Made by a program: the position numbers and the translations under genes. The notes under the pieces are model-generated. The model was given only the letters and a program-made list of their open reading frames with translations. It was not told the DNA's origin and ran no database searches. From positions 573,183-637,182 of the forward strand of contig NZ_WTYB01000001.1 of the NCBI RefSeq assembly GCF_009828055.1: a stretch of 64,000 bases of DNA, in the 5' to 3' direction. Source of the DNA: Erythrobacter ramosus. Lineage in GTDB: Bacteria > Pseudomonadota > Alphaproteobacteria > Sphingomonadales > Sphingomonadaceae. Positions within the stretch are counted from its first letter, which is position 1. The number at the start of each line of letters is the position of its first letter. Of this stretch, positions 7,841 through 16,749 are shown piece after piece.

Positions 7841-8245
7841 CTAGGCGCCCCGCCGCACCCGCCACCACGGCATCAGCGCGAACGCCACCTGCCCTGCGAG
7901 CCCGAGCAGCGCGTGCGGTTGCCTCAACCCCGCGAGCCACTGCGCCGGAGTCTGGCCCGAAAGCACCCCAGCCAGCGCGCACTCCGCCGCCATCAGGATC
8001 GCGAAGGCGAGCAGACCAAGGGTCAACGCCTCGCGCCGGGTGGCTATGGCGAAGCGGCGCAAAATCCACCCAGATGCAAGCCAGCTCGCCGTGAGGATGA
8101 TCGGCAGTTCCAATAGGGTCGCGGGCATCAGCCCCACCATCGGGATCACCCACAGCACCCGCACCGTGCCGAGCACGAAGCCCAGCGCAAACACGATGGC
8201 CCAATAGGTTACCGCTGCCGTTCCCACCCGCATGGCCCTGCCCAC
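7841..8245 (-). CDS. Four-helix membrane protein, unknown function
   Basis: Product of 134 residues with about four hydrophobic segments: VTYWAIVFALGFVLGTVRVLW, MVGLMPATLLELPIILTASWL, ALTLGLLAFAILMAAECALAG and LLGLAGQVAFALMPWW. The GTG at 8245 is preferred over the ATG at 8233 because an AGGAG lies 8 bases before it. It diverges from the YciE-like gene and converges on trmB. No named family is recognised; inner-membrane location is inferred. Confidence 0.75.
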   Translation of the reverse strand: MGRAMRVGTAAVTYWAIVFALGFVLGTVRVLWVIPMVGLMPATLLELPIILTASWLASGWILRRFAIATRREALTLGLLAFAILMAAECALAGVLSGQTPAQWLAGLRQPHALLGLAGQVAFALMPWWRVRRGA

Positions 8246-8388
8246 AGTCTAGTCTCCTGTCTCGCCCTGCCGCAGCAAGCCTGCGGCTCGTCCGATCCGG
8301 GTGCCTTACCACACCCATGACAGAACATCGCGGAACGGTTGGGGCCACAGCGACATGGGGGTGCAATCATTCACCGGAGACGACCAAC

Positions 8389-8889
8389 ATGACCATCACG
8401 ACGCTCAAGGATCTCTACGTCGATCAGTTGCAGGACCTCTACAGCGCCAATCGCCAGGCCATCCAGGTCACGCGCGAGCTGAAGGAAGCGGCCAGCTCAG
8501 CCCAGCTGCGCAAGGCGCTTACCGCGGGCGTGGACGGGATCGAGGAGGGTATGGATCACCTCAAGACCCTGATCGAAAACCACGATGCCAACCCGCGCGG
8601 CGAACATTGCAAGGGCATGGAAGGCCTCGCCGCCGAAGCGCGCGCGCATGGGGTCGAAGCGGATTTCTCGGACGAGGACGTCCGCGATGCTTCGATCATC
8701 GCGCAGTACCAGCGCATGACCCACTACGGCATCTCGGGCTATGGCACGGCAGCGGCATTCGCGCGGCGGCTCGGGTTGGAGAATGATGCCAGCGTTCTGG
8801 CGCAATGTCTCGAAGACACCCGCAGCGGCGACACACACATGACGCAAATCGCGTCGGGCGAGGTCAATCCCGCCGCCGCCGAAGCGTAA
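8389..8889 (+). CDS. Ferritin-like DUF892 (YciE/YciF-type) stress protein
   Basis: Product of 166 residues beginning MTITTLKDLYVDQLQDLYSA, the typical opening of DUF892 proteins. These four-helix ferritin-like bundles are induced by osmotic or general stress in enterobacteria; their biochemical role is unclear. Candidate metal ligands include glutamates in ELKEAAS, IEEGMDHLKTLIE and CLEDTRSGD. The ATG at 8389 follows GGAG at about 10 bases and starts exactly where the family begins. It is a single-gene unit ended by a strong hairpin at 8898-8924. Confidence 0.88.
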   Translation: MTITTLKDLYVDQLQDLYSANRQAIQVTRELKEAASSAQLRKALTAGVDGIEEGMDHLKTLIENHDANPRGEHCKGMEGLAAEARAHGVEADFSDEDVRDASIIAQYQRMTHYGISGYGTAAAFARRLGLENDASVLAQCLEDTRSGDTHMTQIASGEVNPAAAEA

Positions 8890-8897
8890 GAGTGGCA

Positions 8898-8924
8898 GGA
8901 GCCCGGCGTGATCCGCCGGGCTCC
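8898..8924. terminator. Bidirectional hairpin between yciE-like gene and maeB
   Basis: A perfect 11-bp stem (GGAGCCCGGCG/CGCCGGGCTCC) with a 5-base loop sits between two convergent stop codons. There is no long T-run on either side. Its position suggests transcription end for both genes. Confidence 0.6.
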
Positions 8925-8930
8925 GCTATC

Positions 8931-11204
8931 TCACCCCACGATGCCCGCGCCCGCCAGCACGGCAAGGGTCAGCACATCGGGCACGCTGGCGGTCATCGGC
9001 ACGATCTGCACCGGCTTTTCCATCCCGATCAGCATCGGGCCAATGGTGGCATTGCTGCCCAATTCGCGCAGCAGCTTGGCCGACAGGTTTGCCGATTGCA
9101 GCCCCGGCATGATCAGGACGTTCGCCGGGCCAGACAGGCGGCTGAACGGGTACAGCGCCATCACCTTGGGATTGAGCGCGGCGTCAGGCGCCATTTCGCC
9201 TTCATATTCGAAGCCCGGATCCTCCTGATCGAGAATCGCCACCGCCTCGCGGATCGAGGTCAGCCACTGGCCCGAGGGGTTACCGAAGGTCGAATAGCTG
9301 AGGAACGCGACGCGCGGTTCGTGACCCATGCGCCGGGCGACTGCTGCGGTTTCCTTAGCGATATGGGCGAGTTCTGCGGAATTGGGCCGCTCGTTGATCG
9401 TTGTATCGGCGAGGAAAGTCGTGTGGTTCTTGCCGATCATCATGTGGATGCCGAACGGCAGCGCGCCCTGTTTGTGATCGAGCACCAGGTTCACCTCGCG
9501 CACGGTCTGCGCGAAGGTGCGGGTCATGCCGGTGATGATCCCGTCGCCGTGGCCGAGCGCGACCAGCAGCGACGCAAAGACGTTGCGGTCCTGATTGACC
9601 ATGCGCCGCACATCGCGCTCGGTATAGCCGCGCCGCTGGAGCCGCTTGTACAGGTAATCGACCATCGCGGGTACGTGCTCGCTATCGGCCGAGTTCTGGA
9701 TTTCAAAGCTGCCCGGATCGCCAACCGAAAGCTGATGCAGCTTGTCGAGCACCGCCTTGGTGCGGCCCACCAGGATCGGCGTGCCATAACCGAAATCGCG
9801 GAACTGGATCGCGGCGCGCAGCACCACTTCTTCTTCCGCTTCGGCAAAGACCATCCGCTTGGGGTTCGCCTTGGCGACTTCATAGACGCCGCTCAGCACT
9901 GAAGTGGTGGGGTTAAGGCGGCTGCGCAGCTGGATGCGATAAGCCTCGAAATCCTCGATCCGGGCCTGCGCTACGCCCGAATCCATCGCTGCCTTGGCGA
10001 CGGCGGAGGACACCACCTCGATCAGTCGCGGATCGAACGGGGCGGGAATGATGTAATCGGTGCCGAACTTGTGGTTCTTGCCATAGGCGCTCGCCACTTC
10101 TTCGGGCACCTGACGGCGCGCGAGTTCGGCGATGGCGTGGGCGGCGGCGACCTTCATTTCTTCATTGATCGTGGTCGCCTGCACATCCAGCGCGCCGCGG
10201 AAGATGAAGGGGAAGCCCAGCACATTGTTGACCTGATTGGGGAAGTCGCTGCGCCCGGTGGCGATGATCGCGTCAGGGCGGACGGCCTTGGCTTCGTCCG
10301 GCATGATTTCCGGGACGGGGTTGGCCATTGCGAAGATGATCGGCTTGTCCGCCATCTTGCGCACCCATTCGGGCTTCAGCGCACCGGCAGCCGACAGGCC
10401 GAGGAAGATGTCCGCGCCCACCAGCGCTTCTTCAAGGCTGGTCGCGGTGGTGGCGACTGCATGGGCGCTCTTCCATTGGTCCACGCCTTCGCGGCCCGGC
10501 GTGATCGGGCCGGAACGGTCGCACATGATCACGTTTTCGTGGCGCACACCCATTGCCTTGATCAGCGCGGTGCAGGCAATCGCCGCTGCACCCGCGCCGT
10601 TGACCACAACCTTCACGTCCTTGAAGTCGCGTCCGGTGATGTGGCAGGCATTCAGCAGGCCGGCGGCGGTGATGATCGCGGTGCCGTGCTGATCATCATG
10701 CATCACCGGGATATTCATGCGTTCACGCAGAGCCGCCTCGATGATGAAGCATTCCGGCGCCTTGATGTCCTCAAGATTGATCCCGCCGAAGGTCGGTTCC
10801 ATCAGCGCAACCGCGTTGATGAAGGCCTCGGGGTCTTCGGTGGCGAGTTCGATGTCGATGGAATCGACGTCGGCGAACCGCTTGAACAGCACCGCCTTGC
10901 CTTCCATCACCGGCTTCGATGCCAGCGCGCCCAAGTTGCCCAGCCCGAGGATCGCGGTGCCATTGCTGATCACGGCGACCAGATTGCCCTTAACGGTGTA
11001 ACGCGCGGCGAGCGAGGGATCGGCGGCGATGGCTTCCACCGGCACGGCGACGCCCGGCGAATAGGCCAGGCTAAGGTCACGCTGCGAGGTCATCGGCTTC
11101 GTGGCGACGATCTCGAGCTTACCGGGGCGGATCGTCTCGTGATAGAACAGCGCCTCGCGCGCGGTGAAGCCGCCCTTGTTCGGTGTGGCGTTCTCATCGG
11201 CCAT
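8931..11204 (-). CDS. maeB: NADP-dependent malic enzyme with phosphotransacetylase-like domain
   Basis: Converts malate to pyruvate and CO2 with NADP+. The 757-residue product has the MaeB hybrid layout. The malic enzyme part is roughly residues 1-430, with TSQRDLSLAYSPGVAVPVEA near the N-terminus, substrate and metal region MHDDQHGTAIITAAGLLNAC and nucleotide loop VVNGAGAAAIACTALI. The phosphate acetyl/butyryltransferase-like part (~440-757) usually has a regulatory role in this family rather than transferase activity. It supplies NADPH and pyruvate when the cell grows on TCA-cycle substrates. It diverges from mutS and has no operon partner here. Confidence 0.95.
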   Translation of the reverse strand: MADENATPNKGGFTAREALFYHETIRPGKLEIVATKPMTSQRDLSLAYSPGVAVPVEAIAADPSLAARYTVKGNLVAVISNGTAILGLGNLGALASKPVMEGKAVLFKRFADVDSIDIELATEDPEAFINAVALMEPTFGGINLEDIKAPECFIIEAALRERMNIPVMHDDQHGTAIITAAGLLNACHITGRDFKDVKVVVNGAGAAAIACTALIKAMGVRHENVIMCDRSGPITPGREGVDQWKSAHAVATTATSLEEALVGADIFLGLSAAGALKPEWVRKMADKPIIFAMANPVPEIMPDEAKAVRPDAIIATGRSDFPNQVNNVLGFPFIFRGALDVQATTINEEMKVAAAHAIAELARRQVPEEVASAYGKNHKFGTDYIIPAPFDPRLIEVVSSAVAKAAMDSGVAQARIEDFEAYRIQLRSRLNPTTSVLSGVYEVAKANPKRMVFAEAEEEVVLRAAIQFRDFGYGTPILVGRTKAVLDKLHQLSVGDPGSFEIQNSADSEHVPAMVDYLYKRLQRRGYTERDVRRMVNQDRNVFASLLVALGHGDGIITGMTRTFAQTVREVNLVLDHKQGALPFGIHMMIGKNHTTFLADTTINERPNSAELAHIAKETAAVARRMGHEPRVAFLSYSTFGNPSGQWLTSIREAVAILDQEDPGFEYEGEMAPDAALNPKVMALYPFSRLSGPANVLIMPGLQSANLSAKLLRELGSNATIGPMLIGMEKPVQIVPMTASVPDVLTLAVLAGAGIVG

Positions 11205-11352
11205 GATGCCTGATCCCTCTGCTTGTCCGAATGGAAAATCGCGTTCCGCTTAGCCTCACCAAGGCGGTTGCGATAGGCCGGAAATGGCGCGGCGCGGGGG
11301 AAAGCCGTAGCGGCGGACATTTCCGAATCGCAGGCGATGGGGCAATGCCGGA

Positions 11353-14001
11353 ATGATGGCCGCCCTTCCCGATTCCAAACCCACGCCGATGATGGCGCAA
11401 TACCTCGCGCTGCGCGAGGAAGCGGGCGATGCGCTGCTGTTCTACCGGATGGGCGATTTCTTCGAACTGTTCTTCGAAGACGCGCGCACGGCGGCGCAAA
11501 TTCTTGACATCGCGCTGACCACGCGCGGCGAACATGGCGGCGCGCCGATCCCGATGTGCGGGGTGCCGGTGCATTCGGCGGAAGGCTACCTTGCGCGCTT
11601 GATCAAGGCGGGCTGCCGGGTCGCAATTGCCGAGCAGGTCGAAACGCCCGACGAGGCCAAGGCACGGGCCAAACGTGAAGGCACCCCGTCCTCCAAGGTC
11701 CTGGTGGGCCGCGCGATTGTGCGGCTGGTGACGGCGGGGACGCTGACCGAGGAAGCCTTGCTCGAACCGCGCCGTGCGAACGTGCTGGCAGCGCTGGCGG
11801 AATTGCGCGGGACGGTGGGAATTGCTGCGGTGGATGTTTCCACGGGCGCGATGGTGCTGGAGGAATGCGCTGCCGATCAGCTTGGCGCGGCGCTGGCGCG
11901 GCTGTCCCCGAGCGAAGTCGTGGTGCCGGAAGACTGGCCACACGGCCCGGAGGAGGCGATCTCCCGCCCGCGCAACTCTTTCGCCAGCGATGCCGGGGCC
12001 GAACGACTGAAGGCGGTGCATGGCGTGGCGACGCTCGATGCGTTCGGTGATTTCTCCCGCGCGATGCTGGGCGCGGCGGGCGGGTTGATCGCCTATCTCG
12101 ACCATGTCGGGCGCGGCAAGCTGCCGCTGCTGCTGCCCCCGGTGGCGCGCGCTGCCGAGGCGGGCATGGCGATGGATGCCGCCACGCGGGCGAGCCTCGA
12201 AATCCTTGAAAGCACCAACGGGGGTTCGCGCGCCGGCAGCCTGATCGGCGCGGTGGATCGCTGCGTGACCGGGGCAGGCTCGCGGCTACTGGCCGAGGAT
12301 CTTTCTGCGCCCCTGCTCGATGTCGCGCAGATTGAAGCGCGACTTGGACTGGTGCAGTTCTGGCGCGACCGGCCGATTGAACGCGCGCAATTGCGTGAGG
12401 CTTTGCGCGCCATCCCTGATCTCGGCCGCGCGCTCGGGCGGGTGGTGGCGGGGCGCGGCTCTCCGCGCGATCTCGGCCAGTTGCGCGATGGTCTGTCCGA
12501 GGCGATGCGGCTGCACCATTGGTTGAGCGGTGCGCCGGATCGGCCTGCGCTGCTCGATGCCGTTCTGGCGAAACTCACCGGCCACGGCGCGCTGACCGAT
12601 TGGCTGTCGCGCGCGCTGGTGCCCTCGCCCCCAACCGAGCGCGGAAGCGGCGGCTTTATCGCTGACGGGTACGACGCCGCGCTCGACGAATTGCGCGCCA
12701 CCTCCGGCGATGCGCGCCGCGCGATTGCGGCGATGGAAGCGCGCTATCGCGACGAAACCGGCATCGCAACGCTCAAGATCCGCCACAATGGCGTGCTGGG
12801 CTATTTCATCGAAGTGGGCGCGCGCTATGCCGATGCGCTGATGGCGCCCGACAGCGGCTTCATCCACCGTCAGACGATGGCAGGCGCGGTGCGGTTCAAC
12901 TCGCTGAAGCTGCACGAGGAAGCCGCCCGTATCGCTCAGGCCGGGGGACATGCGCTGGCGGCGGAGGAAGCGCATTTCGAGGAGCTGGTCGCCGAAGTCG
13001 TCACCGCGCGCCACGCCATTGCAGCCACCGCCGCCGCGCTCGCCCGGATCGATGTCGCCGCCGGCAATGCCGAGCGCGCCAGCGAAGCCGACTGGTGTCG
13101 CCCCGAGATTGCCGAGGACGCAGGCCTCGCCATCACCGCCGGGCGGCATCCGGTGGTCGAAGCGGCACTCGCCAAAGCGGGGGAGCGGTTTGTGGCGAAT
13201 GACTGCCAGCTTGCCGACACCAATCGCCTGTGGCTGATTGGCGGGCCGAACATGGGCGGCAAGTCCACCTTCCTGCGCCAGAACGCGCTGATCGTTCTGT
13301 TGGCGCAAGCGGGGTGCTTTGTGCCGGCCACCGCCGCGCGGATCGGGCTGGTCGACCGGTTGTTCAGCCGGGTGGGCGCGGCCGATAACCTCGCACGGGG
13401 CCGTTCCACCTTCATGGTCGAAATGGTCGAGACCGCCGCCATTCTGGCGCAGGCCACCTCCCGCAGCTTCGTGATCCTCGACGAAGTGGGGCGCGGCACA
13501 TCGACCTATGATGGCTTGGCGCTCGCCTGGGCGGTGGCCGAGGCGGTGCATTCCAAGATCCGCTGCCGTTGCCTGTTCGCGACCCATTACCACGAACTCG
13601 CGCGCCTCGCCGAAACCTGCGAGGCGCTGAGCCTCCACCATGTCCGCGCGCGCGAATGGCAGGGCGATCTGGTGCTGCTGCACGAACTGGCCGACGGCCC
13701 GGCGGACCGCTCCTATGGCCTCGCGGTCGCGCGGCTTGCGGGCGTGCCGGCTCCGGTGGTCGCCCGCGCCAAGGCGGTGCTCGAAAAGCTTGAGGCGACC
13801 CGCACCGCGACCGGCGGAATTGCCGCAGGGCTCGGCGATCTGCCGCTCTTCGCCGCGCTGGCTGCTGAACCGGCACCCGCCTCACCCGAACAACAACTCG
13901 CCGAAGCCCTGCGCGACGCCGATCTCGACGCCCTCACCCCGCGCGAGGCGCTCGACCTGCTTTACGAGTGGAAGCGGGCACTGCCCAAAACCAAGCACTG
14001 A
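11353..14001 (+). CDS. mutS: DNA mismatch repair protein MutS
   Basis: ATPase that recognises base mismatches and small loops and starts methyl-independent repair with MutL. The 882-residue product has the mismatch-reading F-x-E motif (GDFFELF, residues 36-38), the connector, lever and clamp regions, Walker A (GGPNMGGKSTFLRQ, near residue 630), Walker B (FVILDEVGRGTSTYDG) and the dimerisation helices, ending in the usual short tail. Two consecutive ATGs at 11353 and 11356 are possible starts. It converges with the acidic protein gene downstream. Confidence 0.97.
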   Translation: MMAALPDSKPTPMMAQYLALREEAGDALLFYRMGDFFELFFEDARTAAQILDIALTTRGEHGGAPIPMCGVPVHSAEGYLARLIKAGCRVAIAEQVETPDEAKARAKREGTPSSKVLVGRAIVRLVTAGTLTEEALLEPRRANVLAALAELRGTVGIAAVDVSTGAMVLEECAADQLGAALARLSPSEVVVPEDWPHGPEEAISRPRNSFASDAGAERLKAVHGVATLDAFGDFSRAMLGAAGGLIAYLDHVGRGKLPLLLPPVARAAEAGMAMDAATRASLEILESTNGGSRAGSLIGAVDRCVTGAGSRLLAEDLSAPLLDVAQIEARLGLVQFWRDRPIERAQLREALRAIPDLGRALGRVVAGRGSPRDLGQLRDGLSEAMRLHHWLSGAPDRPALLDAVLAKLTGHGALTDWLSRALVPSPPTERGSGGFIADGYDAALDELRATSGDARRAIAAMEARYRDETGIATLKIRHNGVLGYFIEVGARYADALMAPDSGFIHRQTMAGAVRFNSLKLHEEAARIAQAGGHALAAEEAHFEELVAEVVTARHAIAATAAALARIDVAAGNAERASEADWCRPEIAEDAGLAITAGRHPVVEAALAKAGERFVANDCQLADTNRLWLIGGPNMGGKSTFLRQNALIVLLAQAGCFVPATAARIGLVDRLFSRVGAADNLARGRSTFMVEMVETAAILAQATSRSFVILDEVGRGTSTYDGLALAWAVAEAVHSKIRCRCLFATHYHELARLAETCEALSLHHVRAREWQGDLVLLHELADGPADRSYGLAVARLAGVPAPVVARAKAVLEKLEATRTATGGIAAGLGDLPLFAALAAEPAPASPEQQLAEALRDADLDALTPREALDLLYEWKRALPKTKH

Positions 14002-14028
14002 GCGCCAGGGCGCAGGACAAGCGCAGCG

Positions 14029-14430
14029 TCAGGGCTGGCCGGTTTCGTGCAAAGCGTCAGGACCGGCGTCGTCATCCTCATCCTCGTCAACCGCGTCCTT
14101 GCCGCTGTCGCGATAGCGGGTGGGCTCATCGTCATGTTCCGGCTCGCCCGCGAAGGCCGAATTGTCGATCGTGCCGGTCTCTTCCATGTGGCGCATGATA
14201 TCAATCAGATCGGCCTCATCCCCGTCGTCATCGTCCAGACCGGTCGCAGGCGGTTTGCGGCTTTCGGTTCCCCCGGCGCGGCCTGACACGGGATCAAGCG
14301 CATCGGCGGCGACATCCTGCGCCTGTTCACCGCGCTCGTCCTGTTCGGAATTGCGGGTTTCATGCGCCAGCCCTTCCGGGTGGCCATCGTCAGGTGAGGG
14401 AGCGGGAGCGGGGGTCTTGCGGTCGGACAT
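14029..14430 (-). CDS. Acidic, low-complexity protein, unknown function
   Basis: Product of 133 residues starting MSDRKTPAPAPSPDDGHPEG. It is rich in Asp, Glu, Gly and Pro, with runs such as DDDDGDEADLIDIM and DEDEDDDAGPDAL, and has no cysteine or hydrophobic segment. It is probably disordered and cytoplasmic. I chose the ATG at 14430 because the upstream part of the frame has no supporting features. It diverges from the exported protein at 14561. I recognise no domain. Confidence 0.65.
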   Translation of the reverse strand: MSDRKTPAPAPSPDDGHPEGLAHETRNSEQDERGEQAQDVAADALDPVSGRAGGTESRKPPATGLDDDDGDEADLIDIMRHMEETGTIDNSAFAGEPEHDDEPTRYRDSGKDAVDEDEDDDAGPDALHETGQP

Positions 14431-14560
14431 GGTTCTTCTCCTTGCCCAAGCATAAGCCTGCAAACCGGCCAGATGTTGCACACCGGGCGGCAGTCCGGTT
14501 GTCCAGCGGGACGGGGCACTTTGCACGAAGTTTTAACCGCGCCTGCGCTAGGCACGAGCC

Positions 14561-14980
14561 ATGTACAAGTCGGTGTTCCAGAACAGCAAAGCCGCGCTCG
14601 CTTTTGCCGGGCTGACCGTGTTCAGCGCGGTATCCATCGTCGGCACTTCGGACGACAACGGGATCGTCGGCAAGGCTGTCGACATCATCGGCGCCCAGCG
14701 CGCGAGCATCGCCAGCGATGCGCAGGCCTTTGCCGAGGGGCAAAGCCAAGGCGACAAGCCGGGCCAGGCCGATGCATTCTTGGGGAGAAAAGGCTCGGTC
14801 TTCGGGGAATATGGGGCCGATGGCAAAGCCGTCGCAAAAGGCACCGGCGGAGCGGCGAACACAGGCGGCAATCCGATGACCGCGCCGCTATCGCCAACCG
14901 CAATGGTCGATCACCGCGGACCCATAGCCACAAGCGAGCCGTTCATTTCCGACCGCGAAATGACGATTGAGCCCGAGTAA
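14561..14980 (+). CDS. Small N-terminally anchored or secreted protein, unknown function
   Basis: Product of 139 residues. Residues ~9-28 are hydrophobic (KAALAFAGLTVFSAVSIVG) and could be a signal peptide or an anchor. The rest is polar and Gly/Ala-rich (AKGTGGAANTGGNPM), without cysteines or recognised motifs. The ATG is well placed and codon use matches the neighbours. It may be specific to the lineage. It converges on the hydroxyacyl-CoA dehydrogenase gene, with 4 bases between the stops. Confidence 0.65.
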   Translation: MYKSVFQNSKAALAFAGLTVFSAVSIVGTSDDNGIVGKAVDIIGAQRASIASDAQAFAEGQSQGDKPGQADAFLGRKGSVFGEYGADGKAVAKGTGGAANTGGNPMTAPLSPTAMVDHRGPIATSEPFISDREMTIEPE

Positions 14981-14984
14981 CCCT

Positions 14985-15854
14985 TCAGCGGGTCGGAACC
15001 GGAACCTCGCCCGTGTAATCATAGAACCCGCGCCCGGTCTTGCGGCCTAGCCAACCGGCCTCGACATATTTCACCAGCAGCGGGGCCGCCCGATACTTGC
15101 TGTCGCGGGTGGTAGTGTAGAGCACGTTGATAATGTCGAGACAGGTGTCGAGCCCGACGAAGTCCGCCAGTTGCAGCGGCCCCATCGGGTGGTTGAGGCC
15201 AAGGCGGCAGCCCTTGTCGATATCCTCGATCCCCGCCGTCGACTGGCCGAGCACGAAGACCGCCTCGTTGATCATCGGCAGCAGGATGCGGTTGACGACA
15301 AAGCCGGGTTCGTCCTGGCTCAGCACCACTTCTTTGCCCAGACCGCGCGCAAAGGCGGTGACGCGGTCGGTTGTGTCCTGCGCAGTCGCGAGGCCGGGGA
15401 TGACTTCAATCAGACCCATGACGGGCACCGGGTTGAAGAAGTGCAACCCGATGAAGCGCGCCGGATCGGGCGAGTGGTTGGCCATGCGGGTGATCGGGAT
15501 TGACGAGGTGTTCGACGCCATGATCGCGCCCGCCGCCAGCACCTTGCCGGCGTTTGCGAAGATTGCGTTCTTGATCTCCTCACGCTCGGTCGCGGCTTCG
15601 ATGATGAGGTCGGCCTCTGCGAAAGGGGCGTAATCGGCGACGGGGGTGATGCGGGCGAGCAGGCTTTCGGCCTCCGCTGCCTCGATCTTGCCGCGGCCCA
15701 TTAGCTTGACCAGCGCCTTTTCGACATTGGCCTTGCCGGCCTCGGCGCGGGCGAGGTCAACATCGGTCAGCATCACGTTCATGCCGTTGGCGGCAATCGT
15801 CTGGGCGATGCCGGTGCCCATTTGTCCGGCCCCGATGACGGCGATGGTGCGCAT
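14985..15854 (-). CDS. 3-hydroxybutyryl-CoA dehydrogenase
   Basis: NAD(P)-dependent oxidation of (S)-3-hydroxyacyl-CoA to 3-ketoacyl-CoA in fatty-acid or butanoate metabolism. The 289-residue product is a monofunctional short form. It has an N-terminal Rossmann motif (IAVIGAGQMGTGIAQTIA), the catalytic segment FIGLHFFNPVPVMGLIEVI and the C-terminal helical domain (NHPMGPLQLADFVGLDTCLD). I chose the ATG at 15854 because the Rossmann fold starts directly there. Two genes upstream on the same strand encode a cobalamin adenosyltransferase and a twin-transmembrane protein, so a shared transcript is likely. Confidence 0.93.
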   Translation of the reverse strand: MRTIAVIGAGQMGTGIAQTIAANGMNVMLTDVDLARAEAGKANVEKALVKLMGRGKIEAAEAESLLARITPVADYAPFAEADLIIEAATEREEIKNAIFANAGKVLAAGAIMASNTSSIPITRMANHSPDPARFIGLHFFNPVPVMGLIEVIPGLATAQDTTDRVTAFARGLGKEVVLSQDEPGFVVNRILLPMINEAVFVLGQSTAGIEDIDKGCRLGLNHPMGPLQLADFVGLDTCLDIINVLYTTTRDSKYRAAPLLVKYVEAGWLGRKTGRGFYDYTGEVPVPTR

Positions 15855-15914
15855 GATGTGTCCTTCGCAAGTGCAGCAATTGGCCGCGCTGTTAGCGACG
15901 GCCTCAGGCAAAAG

Positions 15915-16481
15915 CTAGCGATTAGCGCCGGGGACCCACTTCACGTCGCGCTTGCCGTTATCGTTCACCACACGGGCGAGCACGAACAGATAATCCGACA
16001 GCCGGTTGATATAGGCCAGCGCCGCCGGGTTAACGGGCAATTCAGCGGCTAGCATCACCATTGCCCGCTCTGCCGCGCGGGTGGTGGCGCGGGCGACGTG
16101 CAGACGTGCGGCAAGTTCGGTTCCGCCGGGCAGGATAAAGCTCGTCAGCGGCTGAAGCTTTTCGTTCAAGGCATCGATCCGCGCTTCGAGCCATTCGGCC
16201 TGCGACGGCACCATGCGCAGCACCATCTCCGACGGAGCGAAATCATCGCCCGGCGTCGCCAGATCGGCGCCCAGATCGAACATGTCGTTCTGGATACGGG
16301 TGATGTCAGCGCCCGGAGCTCCGGACATCAGCACTGCCGCCAGCCCGATGGCACTGTTCGCCTCGTCCACCAGCCCCATCGCATTGATGCGCGCGGAGTG
16401 CTTCGGGCAACGCGAGCCATCAACAAGGCCCGTGGTGCCATCATCCCCGGTGCGGGTGTAAATGCGGTTCAGCTTGACCAT
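15915..16481 (-). CDS. ATP:cob(I)alamin adenosyltransferase (PduO type)
   Basis: Transfers the adenosyl group of ATP to cob(I)alamin, making adenosylcobalamin for enzymes such as methylmalonyl-CoA mutase. The 188-residue product shows the PduO-type ATP site near the N-terminus (RIYTRTGDDGTTGL), followed by GLVDEANSAIG and the C-terminal signature RLSDYLFVLARVVN with its RATTRAAERA helix. Finding it suggests that the organism uses B12-dependent propionyl-CoA metabolism; no mutase is in this window. It lies between the TTM protein and dehydrogenase genes, 12 bases after the former. Confidence 0.94.
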   Translation of the reverse strand: MVKLNRIYTRTGDDGTTGLVDGSRCPKHSARINAMGLVDEANSAIGLAAVLMSGAPGADITRIQNDMFDLGADLATPGDDFAPSEMVLRMVPSQAEWLEARIDALNEKLQPLTSFILPGGTELAARLHVARATTRAAERAMVMLAAELPVNPAALAYINRLSDYLFVLARVVNDNGKRDVKWVPGANR

Positions 16482-16493
16482 GGCGCGAAGGGC

Positions 16494-16724
16494 TTAGCGC
16501 GATGCTGCCATGATGATCGCCACCACCACGATCGCCAGCGCCTGATATTTGATCCGGGCGAACATCGCCTTGTTCTGGGCGAGCTGCATATCGGTCGCGG
16601 TCGAGCCCTCGCCGGTTTCAAGGTCGATCTTGGTCGTCTTGAGGAAGGCGACGATCCCCTTGATCAGCGAAAAGGCCACCAGTCCCATGAGGACGAGCAA
16701 TACGGGCACGAGGACATAGTTCAT
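16494..16724 (-). CDS. Twin-transmembrane (HIG1-like) protein
   Basis: Product of 76 residues with two membrane spans, VLVPVLLVLMGLVAFSLI and the C-terminal YQALAIVVVAIIMAA. A polar connector (TKIDLETGEGSTATDMQLAQ) and the NKAMFARIKYQ segment lie between them. This is the pattern of the alphaproteobacterial twin-transmembrane family related to HIG1 domain proteins. HIG1 proteins associate with respiratory complexes in mitochondria; a role here is not known. It is the first gene of the set leading to the adenosyltransferase and dehydrogenase. Confidence 0.85.
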   Translation of the reverse strand: MNYVLVPVLLVLMGLVAFSLIKGIVAFLKTTKIDLETGEGSTATDMQLAQNKAMFARIKYQALAIVVVAIIMAASR

Positions 16725-16749
16725 GCGTGTCTAAATGGACGCTTGGGCG

